A DNA stretch of 7,948 nucleotides from contig WFVK01000314.1 in NCBI GenBank assembly GCA_015491705.1, positions 1 to 7,948 on the forward strand. The letters are read 5' to 3'. A model generated the notes under the pieces. That model was not told the origin of the DNA. It ran no database searches and was given only the letters and a program-made list of their open reading frames with translations. The stretch comes from Nitrospirota bacterium. Its GTDB lineage: Bacteria > Nitrospirota > Thermodesulfovibrionia > UBA6902. Shown piece after piece: positions 6,799 through 7,948 of this stretch. Each line of letters begins with the position of its first letter. The first letter of the stretch is position 1. The translations under genes and the position numbers were made by a program.

Positions 6799-7866
6799 CT
6801 ACACCTCCACCACAGAGTCGTCACCGATCATGAGCCTCAGGGCCTTATGCATTTTATTGTTCCTGATAATTTTCACATTCCTGCCTATAAGGCTTTCCTC
6901 CAGTCTCTCTATGTCCCTCAGTTCGCTTCCGTCCATGATTACCGAATGCTCGACAGAGGAATTGACGAGCTTCACATTACTGCCTATGCTTGTATGCGGG
7001 CCGATAAATGAATTCTTTATCACCGTATTCTCGCCTATCACCACGGGCCCGCGTATCGTGCTTTCCCTTATAACAGAACCCCGGCCGACCGCGACACGTC
7101 CGAGCAGCCTGCTTGCATCGTCTGTTTCGCCTTCAATATTGCCTTTGAGCCATTCATCCAGAACAGTGGCATTTGCAGTAAGCATGTCATCCTTTTTCCC
7201 TGTATCAAGCCACCACATGTCAAGGACGAGGCTCTTGACATTACAGCCCATGTTTATCAGTTCCTGAATGGCATCCGTTATCTCAAGCTCCCCCCTCTTT
7301 GAGGGCCTTATCCTGTCTATGGCGCGGTGTATTTTGTGTGAAAAGATGTATATGCCCACAAGCGCAAGGTTTGAAGGCGGCACATCCGGCTTCTCAACGA
7401 GCCTCAGCACCCTGCCTTCTCCTGAAACCTCTGCAACTCCGAACCTGCACGGGTTGTCCACTTCCTTCAGGAGTATAAAGGCATCCGGAGACGTGTTCGT
7501 GAATTCACGGACAAACCCCTCTATGCCTGATCCGATGAGGTTGTCCCCGAGGTACATAACAAAGGGTGAATCCCCGAGGAAATCCCTGGCGGTCCTGATG
7601 GCATGTGCAAGACCGCCGGGCACGTCCTGTACTATATACTCTATGCTGATCCCCCTCGAGCTTCCGTCACCCGCGGCATTCCTGATCTCCTGTCCCGTCT
7701 CCGGGGAAATGATGATGCCGATGTCCTTTATTCCGGCCTGAACAATATTGTCTATGCAGTACAGCAGTATGGGCTTGTTGGCTACGGGCACGAGCTGTTT
7801 TGCGCCCGAATAGGTCAGAGGTCTCAGGCGCGTGCCCTTGCCGCCGCTTAATATGATCGCCTTCAT
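6799..7866 (-). CDS. rmlA: glucose-1-phosphate thymidylyltransferase, long form (RmlA-like)
   Basis: The first step of the pathway: dTTP plus glucose-1-phosphate gives dTDP-glucose. The start is set at the ATG 7866-7864, which has AAGG 8 nt upstream; a GTG at 7875 is in frame but too close to that site. The N-terminal nucleotidyltransferase domain shows GGKGTRLRPLT (8-18), KQLVPVANKP (23-32), Q80 with a GGLAHA loop (84-89) and the metal-binding GDN (107-109, D108). At 355 residues it is longer than classical RmlA (about 290-300). The extra C-terminal part (about 245-330) has hexapeptide-like turns (VAVGRGSVI, VVIGENTVI, SFIGPHTSI) that indicate a left-handed beta-helix. This is the architecture of the long RmlA subfamily. 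It leads the operon, with one base between its stop and the rmlC start. UTP or another sugar-1-phosphate as substrate cannot be excluded. Confidence 0.92.
   Translation of the reverse strand: MKAIILSGGKGTRLRPLTYSGAKQLVPVANKPILLYCIDNIVQAGIKDIGIIISPETGQEIRNAAGDGSSRGISIEYIVQDVPGGLAHAIRTARDFLGDSPFVMYLGDNLIGSGIEGFVREFTNTSPDAFILLKEVDNPCRFGVAEVSGEGRVLRLVEKPDVPPSNLALVGIYIFSHKIHRAIDRIRPSKRGELEITDAIQELINMGCNVKSLVLDMWWLDTGKKDDMLTANATVLDEWLKGNIEGETDDASRLLGRVAVGRGSVIRESTIRGPVVIGENTVIKNSFIGPHTSIGSNVKLVNSSVEHSVIMDGSELRDIERLEESLIGRNVKIIRNNKMHKALRLMIGDDSVVEV
6804..6808 (-). promoter_or_regulatory. Shine-Dalgarno site that fixes the rmlC GTG start
   Basis: On the - strand GGAGG lies 6 nt upstream of the GTG at 6797-6795, within the last codons of rmlA. 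The upstream ATG at 6824 has no comparable site at the right distance. This supports the short form of the rmlC product and coupling to rmlA translation. Confidence 0.7.
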
Positions 7867-7891
7867 TAAAGTCACCTTCCCGAGGGTTTCC

Positions 7892-7948
7892 GTTAAAGTT
7901 ACAGTAACATAAAACCATCGCCGGCGGCCCTTCCGACCGCTTATGATG
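7892..7948 (-). repeat. dispersed palindromic repeat, copy D (cut by window end)
   Basis: Read on the - strand, GCCGGCGATGGTTTTATGTT then ACTGTAACTTTAAC (7925-7892) is the same arm as in copies A to C. On the + strand, ATAAAACCATCGCCGGCGG matches the inner left arm of copy C at 17 of 19 bases. The second arm would lie towards or beyond the window edge. The repeat ends 25 nt before the rmlA start, so any promoter for the rml operon must lie in or beyond it. Confidence 0.6.

Noticed and set aside
6393..7741. Three + strand open frames opposite rmlC and rmlA
   Set aside because: They are antisense to confidently identified rml genes, show low-complexity composition and have no plausible start signals.

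Overview
The window reads as chromosomal DNA of a Gram-negative, environmental, probably anaerobic bacterium. Heavy use of AGG/AGA (Arg) and ATA (Ile) codons, a FeoB of the variant kind, a PEP-CTERM/exosortase-type surface system and an rml operon would suit the Nitrospirota or a deltaproteobacterial lineage. That placement is inference from style only; no rRNA or other phylogenetic marker is present.

Layout. Positions 3-128 hold the C-terminal end of an unidentified ORF, followed on the + strand by a FeoB-family ferrous iron transporter (167-2143). After a short gap comes a small VanZ-family membrane protein (+). It meets tail-to-tail, with a 6-nt overlap, a LuxI-like acyltransferase of the PEP-CTERM/exosortase-associated type (-). 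A 431-nt divergent intergenic region (3482-3912) separates this acyltransferase from a secreted PEP-CTERM protein with a DUF1566-like domain (+). The intergenic region holds a strong sigma70-like promoter with a palindrome filling its spacer, an imperfect palindromic repeat element and a second perfect dyad. The PEP-CTERM gene overlaps tail-to-tail (14 nt) with a tight - strand operon, rmlA-rmlC-rmlB-rmlD, encoding synthesis of dTDP-L-rhamnose from glucose-1-phosphate.

How the genes fit together. The acyltransferase, the PEP-CTERM substrate and dTDP-rhamnose supply (a precursor for exopolysaccharide or O-antigen) form a cell-envelope neighbourhood; VanZ-like proteins are also envelope-associated. 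The exosortase that would process the PEP-CTERM protein is not in this window. FeoB appears unrelated except by proximity.

The least explained signal is a dispersed repeat family. Four related copies (about 66-134, 2229-2310, 3617-3722 and 7892 to the window end) share an arm close to GCCGGCGATGGTTTTATGCA followed by ACTGTAAAGTTTA. At least three look like imperfect two-arm palindromes, and all four point the same way relative to the gene that follows. Three end 25-32 nt before a likely start codon, so they may be mobile REP/MITE-like elements, or they may act as promoters or leader-RNA structures.
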